Of a stretch of 40,907 nucleotides of DNA, positions 16,005 through 23,773 are shown piece by piece. This stretch comes from Streptomyces sp. NRRL S-337. Lineage in GTDB: Bacteria; Actinomycetota; Actinomycetes; Streptomycetales; Streptomycetaceae. Every line of letters starts with the position of its first letter. The first letter of the stretch is position 1. The notes beneath the pieces were generated by a model, which was not told the DNA's origin, did not search any database, and saw nothing but the letters and a program-made list of their open reading frames with translations. The DNA lies in NCBI RefSeq assembly GCF_000720175.1, contig NZ_JOIX01000065.1, forward strand, positions 1 through 40,907. Reading direction: 5' to 3'. The position numbers and the translations under genes are program-made.

Positions 16005-16010
16005 TACCCT
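16005..16010 (+). promoter_or_regulatory. -10 element of cupin gene, leaderless type
   Basis: TACCCT ends 7 bases before ATG at 16018. There is no ribosome site between them, which suggests a leaderless transcript. The -35 is not clear. Confidence 0.45.
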
Positions 16011-16017
16011 CGCCGCC

Positions 16018-16470
16018 ATGACTGCTGCTTCCGATCTTGACGCCAAGGCCCCGGCCGACGAGCCGGTGGCTGGGCTGGTGGCCGAGCCCGACTCCTCACC
16101 TTCCGCCGCCGAATCGGCACCTCCTTCCTTCGTCGTGAACATCCCTGGCATCGCGGACGCCGACCTGGAGCCGGATCCGCTGGATCCCTCGCAGATTGTC
16201 TCCGGTGCTCCCGAGGTGACGGGGAAGGTGCTGTGGGAGTCTCCGGACGGCCGGCAGATCCGCGGTATCTGGCAGATCACGCCGGGTGTGGTGACCGACA
16301 CCGAGGCCAATGAGCTGTTCGTTGTCGTCAGCGGACGCGCCACCATCGAGGTGGAAGGCGGCTCGGTCCTCGAGGTGGGCCCCGGTGACGCCTGCATCCT
16401 CCGCGAGGGTGACCGGACCCGCTGGACCGTCCACGAGACGCTCCGCAAGGCGTACCACATCAGCCTCTAG
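16018..16470 (+). CDS. cupin domain protein
   Basis: 150 residues. Residues 1-40 are Ala/Ser/Glu rich and probably disordered. A single small cupin barrel follows: PDGRQIRGIWQITPGVVTD, NELFVVVSGRATIEVEGG, LEVGPGDACILREGDRTRWTV, ending KAYHISL. It resembles the Cupin_3 group (EutQ / ureidoglycine aminohydrolase-like). The usual metal-binding His pair of motif 1 is not seen (T and E instead), so it may bind a ligand rather than catalyse. ATG at 16018 lies 7 bases after a -10 element. Confidence 0.85.
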   Translation: MTAASDLDAKAPADEPVAGLVAEPDSSPSAAESAPPSFVVNIPGIADADLEPDPLDPSQIVSGAPEVTGKVLWESPDGRQIRGIWQITPGVVTDTEANELFVVVSGRATIEVEGGSVLEVGPGDACILREGDRTRWTVHETLRKAYHISL

Positions 16471-16665
16471 CGGCCCTCTGGCGGCATGGCCATGGGGGAG
16501 CGGAGGGGGTGCTCCCGGGCGAGCGTCCCCGAGGGGCTGGCTCGGCTCCGCCGGCACCGGGGAATGCCGTGAGCGGCAGGGTTGTTGTGGCCCCTGGTAA
16601 CGCCGTACGGTCCCTGGCGGACGGATGCCTGCACCGACGGCGACGCCGGTGGAGAGGAGTAGGCC

Positions 16666-17124
16666 GTGCCCGAGAGCAGCCCCGAGACACACGTCATCGA
16701 CTTCCGTGCCGCGGAACAGTTGCTGGCTGCCCGCGATCCCCGCGGCGCGATCCGGTTGCTGGACTCGGTCATCTCCGCGCACCCGGAGAACACCGCGGCC
16801 CGCCTGTTGCGCGCCCGTGCCTTTTTCCTCGCCGCCCAACTACGGCCGGCGGAGCTCGAGTTCCAGATCGTGCTGGAGCGCGAGCCCGACAACGCCTTCG
16901 CGCACTTCGCACTCGCCCGCACCCTGGAGCGTGCTGCCCGTCCTGACGAGGCGCTCCGACACTTCCGGCTGGCGGCTGCCCTGGACCCCCGCCCGGAGTT
17001 CATCCAGGCGGCCCGCTTCGCCCGGGACGCCACGGACGCCACGGACAACGGTGACCGGGCTCCTGGTGACACGGCTCCGAAGAACGCTCCCGGCCGGCCG
17101 GACGGCGACGCGGGACCGGAGTAG
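16666..17124 (+). CDS. tetratricopeptide repeat protein
   Basis: 152 residues. Helical TPR units cover about 14-115: AAEQLLAARDPRGAIRLLDS, then ENTAARLLRARAFFLAAQL, and DNAFAHFALARTLERAAR with PDEALRHFRLAAALDP. The C-terminal 35 residues (DATDATDNGDRAPGD...) are low complexity and probably disordered. No signal peptide or membrane segment, so cytoplasmic; probably a protein-interaction scaffold with unknown partner. GTG at 16666 follows GGAGAGGAG. Upstream, 16471-16665 (195 bases) shows nothing clear. Confidence 0.85.
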   Translation: MPESSPETHVIDFRAAEQLLAARDPRGAIRLLDSVISAHPENTAARLLRARAFFLAAQLRPAELEFQIVLEREPDNAFAHFALARTLERAARPDEALRHFRLAAALDPRPEFIQAARFARDATDATDNGDRAPGDTAPKNAPGRPDGDAGPE

Positions 17125-17165
17125 GTAGGGATCCGATCGGGACCGAGTAGGCAGGCACGGAACCG

Positions 17166-17220
17166 GAGGAGGGGACGCCGGCCCCCCGCCGGCAGCGACG
17201 TTCGGCTGCCCCGCCTCCTC
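17166..17220. terminator. possible two-way terminator, TPR / DUF6343 genes
   Basis: GAGGAGG (17166-17172) pairs with CCTCCTC (17214-17220), enclosing GCCGGC-CCCCC-GCCGGC. It lies in the 191-base convergent gap. Read by eye; the internal part is imperfect. Confidence 0.35.
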
Positions 17221-17315
17221 ACGTACGGCTTGCGACCGACCGCCTCGCTGCGACCGCTCCTCTTGCAACCGACCTCTTCCCGACGGCTGCCTGCCGCGTC
17301 ACACCGGCTGCCGTG

Positions 17316-17630
17316 TCACGGCCTGCTTCCCCGTCGGTGGTCCCTGTCGGTGCGTATGCCGAAGGCGTCGTTCCGGCCCCGGTCGGGCTCGTACGGGGGC
17401 ACGTCCTTGCCCGGTTGGTAGTGCGGTCCCTGGCGGATGTGGCGGATGACCATGATCAGGTCTGCTGCCGCCACCATGGCGAGTGCGGCACACGCGGCCG
17501 CCCATTCCGGCCGCCCGAAGTCGGCGAAGGCCACGGCCCCGGCGACGGCCCACAGCAGTCCCCACAGCGCCAGTCCGCAGCGTATTTTCAGCGGGCTGCG
17601 TGCCTGCAGGGGCTCATTTCCCGTACGCAT
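17316..17630 (-). CDS. DUF6343 family small membrane protein
   Basis: 104 residues. It starts MRTGNEP, with two hydrophobic helices (about 19-35 LALWGLLWAVAGAVAF and 42-60 AACAALAMVAAADLIMVI), then the conserved tail IRHIRQGPHYQPGKDVPPYEP, as I recall for DUF6343 of Streptomyces. The tail end is Arg/Asp rich and cytoplasmic. ATG at 17630 has GGGAG 9 bases upstream; GTG 17651 and ATG 17639/17636 are alternatives. It follows the helicase gene closely on the same strand and is probably co-transcribed. Function unknown. Confidence 0.75.
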   Translation of the reverse strand: MRTGNEPLQARSPLKIRCGLALWGLLWAVAGAVAFADFGRPEWAAACAALAMVAAADLIMVIRHIRQGPHYQPGKDVPPYEPDRGRNDAFGIRTDRDHRRGSRP

Positions 17631-17685
17631 CGGCATCATCTCCCACTTCACCCTCCAGGATCCTCCTGATCCGTGAGTCAGTCAC
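17614..17685 (-). CDS. possible 23-residue coupled micro-ORF
   Basis: GTG at 17685 overlaps the helicase stop codon (GTGA) and has AGGAGAGG seven bases upstream. It encodes 23 residues (starting VTDSRIRRILEGEVG) and ends inside the first codons of the DUF6343 gene in another frame. It may simply couple translation of the two genes. No homology is claimed. It could be chance, since the upstream purines also encode the helicase tail. Confidence 0.3.
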   Translation of the reverse strand: MTDSRIRRILEGEVGDDADAYGK

Positions 17686-19238
17686 TGGTCTTCCTCTCCT
17701 TGACAGGTCTTCGTCTCCTTGCAGGTCTTCGTCTGCGTGGTCGTCCTGTCGGTGGGGCGGGGATCGCCTGCCGGGTGGCCGTTGATCCAGGACAGCCCGC
17801 CGATGTCGAGCTGTGAACGGGCGCGGGTCACGGCCACGTACGCCAGGCGTGCCTCGTCCACGTCGATGGATCCGGGGAGCGGCCGGCCGGTTTCGTCGCA
17901 CTCGTCGAGGTCATCGGGGCCCGTGAAGTCGTCCGCGATGCGTACGCTCGGCCACTCCCGGCCCTTGGCCCGATGGGCCGTGGACACCGTCACCTCGGCG
18001 GAGTCCTCGGGTGAGAGCCGGTCCAGGGCCTGAAGCACGGCGTCCGTGCCGTGCTCGTCGACGAGTTCCACCAGTGGCAGGAGGTCCCGTCCGGCCGGAT
18101 CGAACTCCGCGTACTCGCGCAGCTCGGCCCAGGTCTCGAAGAGCGTCAGCTCCGGATGGCTGGTCCGGCGTCCGGCTTCGAGGTCGTGAACGGCACGAGC
18201 CAGGGCGCTCAAGGTCTCGCCGCCACCCGCGAGGGTCACCCGGCGGTCCGCCTCCAGCTGTCGTATCACCTCCACCATCGCTCCCACGTTGGTCCGGCAC
18301 AGAATGGCCTCGGGGGAGCGGACCGGGCACAGCTCCGTCTTCCGGTCCGGCGAGCCTCTGAGCCGGATCGGTGCGTCGACGATCGTGAGCCAGCGGTTGG
18401 CCTCGGCCGCCAGCGCGGGTCCGAAGCGGAACGAATGGGAGAGGGTGAGCTGGCTGCCGTCGAAGCCGGTCATCACGTCGCGGGCACCGCGCCAGCCGTA
18501 GATGGCCTGGGCGGAGTCGCCGACCAGCACCAGCTGGGCGTGGTCGCGCTGCGCGGTGAAGACCTGCTCGACGACGGGGTTGGTGTCCTGGGCCTCGTCC
18601 AGGAGCAGGAAGTCGGCCGGAATGACGGGCTCGGTCAGGGCCCACATCTTGAGGTAGTGGTCGTGCTCGAAGCGGACCACGCCGTGATCGGGGCGCTGCA
18701 GATCGGCCCACGCCTTGCGGGCGTACGGCAGAACGACCTCGGCGAGGTGGGCGTGCAGCGGCGGGGATTCGGCGCCGCGCAGGGGCGGGACGTGCCGGGC
18801 GCGGATCTCGCGGTCGGCCGAGTGGCAGAAGCGGGTCACGGTGCGCAGGGCCGTATAGGAAAGTGCCTTGTGGGTGACCGTGCGCGCACCGATGCGTAAG
18901 GACATGCCGTCCTCGATGCCCAGGGCTGCGCCGGTGCGCCAGCCCGCTTGCCGTGGGGCGTTCATCCGGGACCGATAGCGCCTGCCCACGGCGGTGTAGG
19001 CGAGGGCGTGGGCGGTTCCGCAGGCGACCTCGCTGGGGAACGTCCGGGCGGCGTGGCGGGCGACGGCCCTGTTGAAGGCGATATAGCGGCCAAGCCGGCC
19101 CTGCCGTCGCGCGGAGCGCGCGAGCATTCCCAGCGTCGTCGTCTTGCCGGTGCCGGCACCGGCCTGGATGACGAGGTGGGCGCCCGTCGGAAAGACCTCG
19201 GCGGCGGCGCGTTGTTCGGGAGTCGGAGTGTGGTGCAT
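17682..19238 (-). CDS. UvrD/FBH1-like superfamily I helicase
   Basis: 518 residues. Motif I is AGAGTGKTTT (about 27-36) and motif Ia-like IAFNRAVARHAARTFPSEVACGTAHALAY resembles eukaryotic FBH1 helicases. Motif II is LLLDEAQDTNPV, motif III GDSAQAIYGWRGA, motif IV-like LSHSFRFG, motif V VSTAHRAKGREWPSVRI and motif VI LAYVAVTRARSQL. Shorter than UvrD/PcrA (over 700), with a reduced 1B/2B. The last 20 residues (TTTQTKTCKETKTCQGEEDQ) are an odd Thr/Lys/Cys-rich tail. Probably a 3'-5' DNA translocase in repair or recombination. ATG at 19238 has GAAAGG upstream. It is divergent from the SNF2 operon. Confidence 0.88.
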   Translation of the reverse strand: MHHTPTPEQRAAAEVFPTGAHLVIQAGAGTGKTTTLGMLARSARRQGRLGRYIAFNRAVARHAARTFPSEVACGTAHALAYTAVGRRYRSRMNAPRQAGWRTGAALGIEDGMSLRIGARTVTHKALSYTALRTVTRFCHSADREIRARHVPPLRGAESPPLHAHLAEVVLPYARKAWADLQRPDHGVVRFEHDHYLKMWALTEPVIPADFLLLDEAQDTNPVVEQVFTAQRDHAQLVLVGDSAQAIYGWRGARDVMTGFDGSQLTLSHSFRFGPALAAEANRWLTIVDAPIRLRGSPDRKTELCPVRSPEAILCRTNVGAMVEVIRQLEADRRVTLAGGGETLSALARAVHDLEAGRRTSHPELTLFETWAELREYAEFDPAGRDLLPLVELVDEHGTDAVLQALDRLSPEDSAEVTVSTAHRAKGREWPSVRIADDFTGPDDLDECDETGRPLPGSIDVDEARLAYVAVTRARSQLDIGGLSWINGHPAGDPRPTDRTTTQTKTCKETKTCQGEEDQ

Positions 19239-19303
19239 CGGGCTGCCTTTCGGTGTGGGTGGGGGCGGAGACGGGAGGGCCGTCCACCAATCGTCATTTC
19301 TCG

Positions 19304-19318
19304 ATCACTGAGAGTGAT
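19304..19318. promoter_or_regulatory. inverted repeat upstream of UvrD-like helicase gene
   Basis: ATCACT-GAG-AGTGAT, a perfect 6-bp inverted repeat in an unusually A+T-rich patch (about 19285-19330) of the 252-base divergent gap. It looks like an operator for a dimeric regulator; the protein is unknown. Confidence 0.4.
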
Positions 19319-19372
19319 GATGTAACTGACTGTAGCCGATCGCGGCGGATCCGCGACGAGATTTTTTCTGCC

Positions 19373-19381
19373 TGTGGATAA
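19373..19381 (-). promoter_or_regulatory. single DnaA-box-like 9-mer
   Basis: TTATCCACA on the minus strand, a perfect match to the E. coli DnaA box (Streptomyces boxes favour TTGTCCACA). It is alone, so not an origin. It could be chance or a site for DnaA control of the divergent helicase/SNF2 genes. Confidence 0.3.
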
Positions 19382-19423
19382 CTCCGCCCGCCCAGCGCCG
19401 GCCGTCCCCGCCGGCCGTCGGCG

Positions 19424-19446
19424 TTGTCAGTGCCGTCTGCTTTCAT
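19424..19446 (+). promoter_or_regulatory. RecA_NDp-like promoter of the SNF2 operon
   Basis: TTGTCAGTG (19424-19432), 8 bases, TTTCAT (19441-19446). The 9-mer is exact and the -10 has one mismatch (T for A). Transcription would begin near 19453, leaving a leader of about 38 bases that holds AGGAGA before the ATG at 19491. Confidence 0.6.
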
Positions 19447-19490
19447 CGGGAGACGGCAGGAGCCGGAGGATTCGGACGTCAGGAGACGGC

Positions 19491-22346
19491 ATGAGCGAGC
19501 GGTGGGAGGACGGCGGGTATGCCGCCGCGGCCTGCTGTGCCGCGGTCTTCCTGCCCGCGCAGCCGCCCCGCGCCGGACGGATCGCGCTCTGGCGGCCCGA
19601 CGGCGGGCCGCTCCCGGAGCCCGGCACCGATGCCCGCGGCGACGGCGCGCAGCAGACGGTCGCAGAGGTGACGCAGCTGACCGTGGCCCGCCGTCACGGC
19701 AGCGGCGCCCGGGCGCGTACGGTGCCGGCCGTGCTGCTGCCGGTGGCCGAGGCCGTCCCTTTGCTCGTCCGCGCCCGGCACGATCCGGCCGCGGATCCGG
19801 CGGCCGCCTGTTGGGGAGCTGCCACCCTGCACGCGCTGCATCTCGCCGCGCGCGGGCGGCTGCTGCCGGGGCTGACGTCCGAGGACACCGACGCCTGGCG
19901 GGCCGGCCCGCTCGACCCGGACGACATCGCGCACCTCCGGGCGATCGCCGCCGCCATGCCCGCCGAGGCCTACGCCGTCCCCCTCCCCGGCAGCCGCCCG
20001 CTGTACCTGCCCGACCCCGTGGACCTGGTGCGGCGCTATGTGGACGCGGTGGTGGACGCGCTGCCCCGTACCCCCGCCGCCGAGCTGGTGGCCGGCGCCC
20101 CCTTCGCCGCGTACGCACCGCAGCGCCTCCCCGGTGCGCGCGACTGGGCCGCCGAGGTCGCGGCCGGCGTCGATGCGGGGGTACGGCTGTCCCTGCGGCT
20201 CGATCTCGCGCCGGACCGGCTCTTCGACGTCACGGGGGAGAGCGAAGACGGCGGCGAGGGGAGTGCGGCGGTGGTGCTGCAGGTGCAGAGCCTCACGGAC
20301 CCGACGCTGATCGCCGACGCCCGGCAGTTGTGGGACGGCGAGGGACCCGACCACTTCGGTCCGCGCTCCCGCGTCGACACCCTGCTCGCGCTGCGCCGTG
20401 CCGCCCGTGTCTGGGCCCCGCTGACCCGCCTCCTGGAGCTCCCGGTCCCCGACGTACTCCCCCTCGGGGAGGACGAGTTGTACGAGCTGCTGGGCGATGC
20501 CGCGCCCCGGCTCGGCGCCGCGGGCATCGCCGTCCACTGGCCCAGGGAACTGGCCCGCGGGCTGACCGCGGCCGCGGTGCTGCGCCCGGCGCCGGGCTCC
20601 GCCGCGGACGGCTTCGGGTTCTTCGACACCGGCCAACTGCTGCAGTTCCGCTGGCAGCTGGCGATGGACGGGCTCCCGCTGACCGAGGCCGAGATGGACG
20701 AGCTCGCCGACGCGCACCGGCCCGTCGTCCGGCTGCGCGACCAGTGGGTCCTGGTGGACCCCGGGCTCGTGCGCAAGGCCCGTAAGCGGGAACTGGGCTA
20801 CCTGGAGCCGGCCGACGCCCTCGTCGCGACGCTCAACGGCACCGCCGAGGTGGACGGGGAGCAGGTCGAGGTGGTGCCTCTGGGGGCGCTCGCCGCGCTG
20901 CGCGGCCGCCTCACCTCCGAAGCGCACCCCCTGCCCCAGCCGTCCGGGCTGCGCGCGACCCTCCGCGACTACCAACTACGGGGCATGACCTGGCTCGACA
21001 CCATGACCACCCTCGGCCTCGGCGGCTGCCTGGCCGACGACATGGGCCTGGGCAAGACCATCACCGTCATCGCCCTCCACCTGCACCGGCGCCCCACCGA
21101 CCCCGTCCTGGTGGTCTGCCCGGCCTCCCTCCTCGGCAACTGGCAGCGCGAGATCGAGCGCTTCGCCCCCGGCACGCCCGTACGGCGCTTCCACGGCACC
21201 GGCCGCAGCCTGGAGGGCCTGACGGGCGGCTTCGTGCTGACGACGTACGGCACGATGCGCAGCAGCGCCGCCCAACTGGCCGCCCGGCGCTGGGCCTGGG
21301 TCGTCGCCGACGAGGCGCAGCACGTGAAGAACCCCCGCTCGTCCACGGCCAAGGCGCTGCGCGGCATCAAGGCGCCGGCCCGGATCGCGCTCACGGGCAC
21401 GCCGGTCGAGAACAACCTCTCCGAGCTGTGGGCGCTCCTCGACTGGACCACGCCCGGCCTGCTCGGCCCGCTGAAGACGTTCCGGGCCCTGCACGCCCGC
21501 GAGGTCGAGGGCGGCCAGGATCCACAGGCCGCCGAGCGGTTGGCGCGACTGGTGCGCCCGTTCGTCCTGCGCCGCAAGAAGTCCGACCCGGGGATCGCCC
21601 CCGAGCTCCCGCCCAAGACGGAGACCGACCACCCGGTCGCCCTCGGACGCGAACAGGCCGCCCTGTACCAGGCCGTGGTTCGCGAAACCCTCGCCCGGAT
21701 CGAGACCGCCGAGGGCATGACCCGCCGCGGCCTGGTCATGAAGCTGCTCACGGCCCTCAAGCAGATCTGCAACCACCCCGCGCAGTACCTCAAGGAGACC
21801 GCCCCGGGCCTGGCCGCCCGCTCCGGGAAGCTCGAACTCCTCGACGAGCTCCTGGAGACGATCCTCGCCGAGGGCGGCTCCACCCTGGTCTTCACTCAGT
21901 ACGTGAGCATGGCCCGGCTCCTCGAACGCCATCTGGCCGCCCGCGGCATCCCCGCGCAGTTGCTGCACGGCGGAACCCCCGTCGCCGAACGGGAGAAGAT
22001 GGTCGACCGGTTCCAGTCGGGGCACGCCCCGGTCTTCCTGCTGTCGTTGAAGGCCGCGGGCACCGGGCTGAACCTGACCCGCGCCGGACATGTGATCCAC
22101 TACGACCGCTGGTGGAACCCGGCGGTGGAGGAGCAGGCCACCGACCGCGCCTACCGCATCGGCCAGACCCAGCCCGTACAGGTCCACCGGCTGATCACCG
22201 AAGGCACCGTGGAGGACAACATCGCCCAACTCCTCGCCGCCAAAAGGGCACTGGCCGACGCCGTGCTCTCCGGAGGGGAGACCGCGTTCACCGAGCTTTC
22301 CGATGCCGAGCTGGCCGATCTGGTCTCCCTGAGGAGGGCCGGATGA
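19491..22346 (+). CDS. SNF2-family DNA-dependent ATPase
   Basis: 951 residues. The N-terminal half carries the bacterial SNF2-associated region (DUF3670-like: FRWQLAMDGLPLTEAEMDEL, VRLRDQWVLVDPGLVRKA). The ATPase core begins with LRDYQLRGMTWL. Motif I DMGLGKT ends near 523, motif II DEAQ is at 607-610 and motif III is LTGTPVENNLSELW. The C-terminal lobe has LVFTQYVSM, LHGGTPVAEREKMV, AAGTGLNLTRAGHVIHYD, WWNPAVEEQATDRAYRIGQ (motif VI). It should track on duplex DNA and displace or remodel bound protein. ATG at 19491 follows AGGAGA. Its stop overlaps the SWIM gene start (ATGA), so they are translated together; damage-type promoter upstream. Confidence 0.95.
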   Translation: MSERWEDGGYAAAACCAAVFLPAQPPRAGRIALWRPDGGPLPEPGTDARGDGAQQTVAEVTQLTVARRHGSGARARTVPAVLLPVAEAVPLLVRARHDPAADPAAACWGAATLHALHLAARGRLLPGLTSEDTDAWRAGPLDPDDIAHLRAIAAAMPAEAYAVPLPGSRPLYLPDPVDLVRRYVDAVVDALPRTPAAELVAGAPFAAYAPQRLPGARDWAAEVAAGVDAGVRLSLRLDLAPDRLFDVTGESEDGGEGSAAVVLQVQSLTDPTLIADARQLWDGEGPDHFGPRSRVDTLLALRRAARVWAPLTRLLELPVPDVLPLGEDELYELLGDAAPRLGAAGIAVHWPRELARGLTAAAVLRPAPGSAADGFGFFDTGQLLQFRWQLAMDGLPLTEAEMDELADAHRPVVRLRDQWVLVDPGLVRKARKRELGYLEPADALVATLNGTAEVDGEQVEVVPLGALAALRGRLTSEAHPLPQPSGLRATLRDYQLRGMTWLDTMTTLGLGGCLADDMGLGKTITVIALHLHRRPTDPVLVVCPASLLGNWQREIERFAPGTPVRRFHGTGRSLEGLTGGFVLTTYGTMRSSAAQLAARRWAWVVADEAQHVKNPRSSTAKALRGIKAPARIALTGTPVENNLSELWALLDWTTPGLLGPLKTFRALHAREVEGGQDPQAAERLARLVRPFVLRRKKSDPGIAPELPPKTETDHPVALGREQAALYQAVVRETLARIETAEGMTRRGLVMKLLTALKQICNHPAQYLKETAPGLAARSGKLELLDELLETILAEGGSTLVFTQYVSMARLLERHLAARGIPAQLLHGGTPVAEREKMVDRFQSGHAPVFLLSLKAAGTGLNLTRAGHVIHYDRWWNPAVEEQATDRAYRIGQTQPVQVHRLITEGTVEDNIAQLLAAKRALADAVLSGGETAFTELSDAELADLVSLRRAG

Positions 22347-23773
22347 TCCCCCGTCGCCCCTCGGGGCGCGCCGCCGCGGACCGGCTGGCCCGCGCCGACC
22401 GCACGCGCACCTTCCCGCCGCTGCCGCCCCGGCCCGGCGCCCGCGGCCTGTTCGCCGAATCCTGGTGGGGCAGCGCCTGGCTGGCCGCACTGGAGACCAC
22501 CGCGCTCGACAGCGCCCGGCTCGCCCGTGGGCGGACCTACGCCCGCGACGGCCATGTCGACACCATCAATGTCACCCCGGGCCGCATCCTCGCCACCGTA
22601 CGGGGCAGCAGGCCCCGCCCCTACAGCGCCGAGATCCGCCTGCGCACCCTCAGCGACCACCAATGGGACGGCCTCCTGGACGCCGTCGCCGCGGAACCGG
22701 ACCAGCTCGCCGCCCTGCTGGCCAAAAAGCTCCCGCGGACCCTGGCCGAGGGCGAGGTGCGCCTCCTTCCCGGGCCGGGCGATCTCGTCCCCCGCTGCTC
22801 GTGCCCCGACCACGGCAGGCCCTGCAAACACGCCGCCGCGCTCTGCTTCCAGGTGGCCAGGCTGCTGGACGCCGACCCGTTCGTGCTGCTGCTGATGCGC
22901 GGCCGCGGTGAGCGTGAACTCCTCGACGCGCTCTCCCGCCGTAACACCGCCCTCACCGCCGGGGAGGCCCGCACCCGGACACCGGACGGCACGGCACCGC
23001 CCACCATCAGCAGTGACGCGGCTGACCCGAGGTCGTTCGGGTCCTCCGGGCGCCCCGGTGCCACCGGCGAGGACCCGGCCGCAGCCGTGCCGGGGACGCC
23101 CGCGCCGCGCCCCCTCCTCGCCCGCGCCGCCCTCGCCGACCGCCACCGGCCGGCCCTCCCGCCGCCCCTGCCCGCGCCGCCGCAGCCCGGCCGGCCGCAT
23201 GTCCTTCCCGAGGGCGACGGCCTGCCCTTCGACCCCGCCACCCTCGAACTGCTCGCCGCCGACGCCGCGGCCCGCGCCCACGCCTGCATCACCGCAGCCC
23301 CGGATCCCGGCGGACGGCCTGCCCCCACCGGCCCCTTCCCGGAACTCCCGCCCTGGGAGGACGCCGTACGCCTCGCCGTCACGGCCCACCCCACCGCCGG
23401 ACTGACCTCCGCCACCCGCACCCTCTACCGCGATCTCGCCGCGGCGACCGGACGCACCCCCACGGACGTGGCCCGCTCCGTCGCCGCCTGGCGCCAGGGC
23501 GGACCCGAAGGACTCGCCCTCCTCCACAGCACCTGGAACCCTCCGGCCGGCGACTTCGACCGGGCCCGCAGCGCCCTCCGCGCCGCGGACCTCCCGGCCC
23601 TCCGCCCCCACCACAACCACCTCACCGACCCGGCACGCGGCATCCAGCTCCGCTTCGGCCACGACCACCGCTGGTACCCGTACGAAGCCGAACCGGGCAC
23701 CGAGGACTGGTGGCCCGCCGGCCCCGCCGACCCCGACCCCGTAGGCGCCCTCACCACCCTGCTCGCACGATGA
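22343..23773 (+). CDS. SWIM zinc-finger protein
   Basis: 476 residues. A SWIM finger CxC-x6-CxH is visible at C152, C154, C161 and H163 (RCSCPDHGRPCKHAAAL), preceded by the usual region with FAESWWGSAWLAALE and RGRTYARDGHV. The C-terminal two thirds is Pro/Ala rich, then helical, with segments such as YRDLAAATGRTPTDVARSVAAW that resemble a small HTH or helical bundle; no family named. SWIM proteins next to SNF2 ATPases are common in actinobacteria and likely act as DNA- or protein-binding partner. ATG at 22343 overlaps the SNF2 stop by 4 bases; its own stop overlaps the next start. Confidence 0.9.
   Translation: MIPRRPSGRAAADRLARADRTRTFPPLPPRPGARGLFAESWWGSAWLAALETTALDSARLARGRTYARDGHVDTINVTPGRILATVRGSRPRPYSAEIRLRTLSDHQWDGLLDAVAAEPDQLAALLAKKLPRTLAEGEVRLLPGPGDLVPRCSCPDHGRPCKHAAALCFQVARLLDADPFVLLLMRGRGERELLDALSRRNTALTAGEARTRTPDGTAPPTISSDAADPRSFGSSGRPGATGEDPAAAVPGTPAPRPLLARAALADRHRPALPPPLPAPPQPGRPHVLPEGDGLPFDPATLELLAADAAARAHACITAAPDPGGRPAPTGPFPELPPWEDAVRLAVTAHPTAGLTSATRTLYRDLAAATGRTPTDVARSVAAWRQGGPEGLALLHSTWNPPAGDFDRARSALRAADLPALRPHHNHLTDPARGIQLRFGHDHRWYPYEAEPGTEDWWPAGPADPDPVGALTTLLAR

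Noticed and set aside
19310..19332. RecA_NDp promoter for the UvrD-like helicase (minus strand)
   Set aside because: Best alignment has 6 of 9 positions and no TAnnnT at 8 bases.
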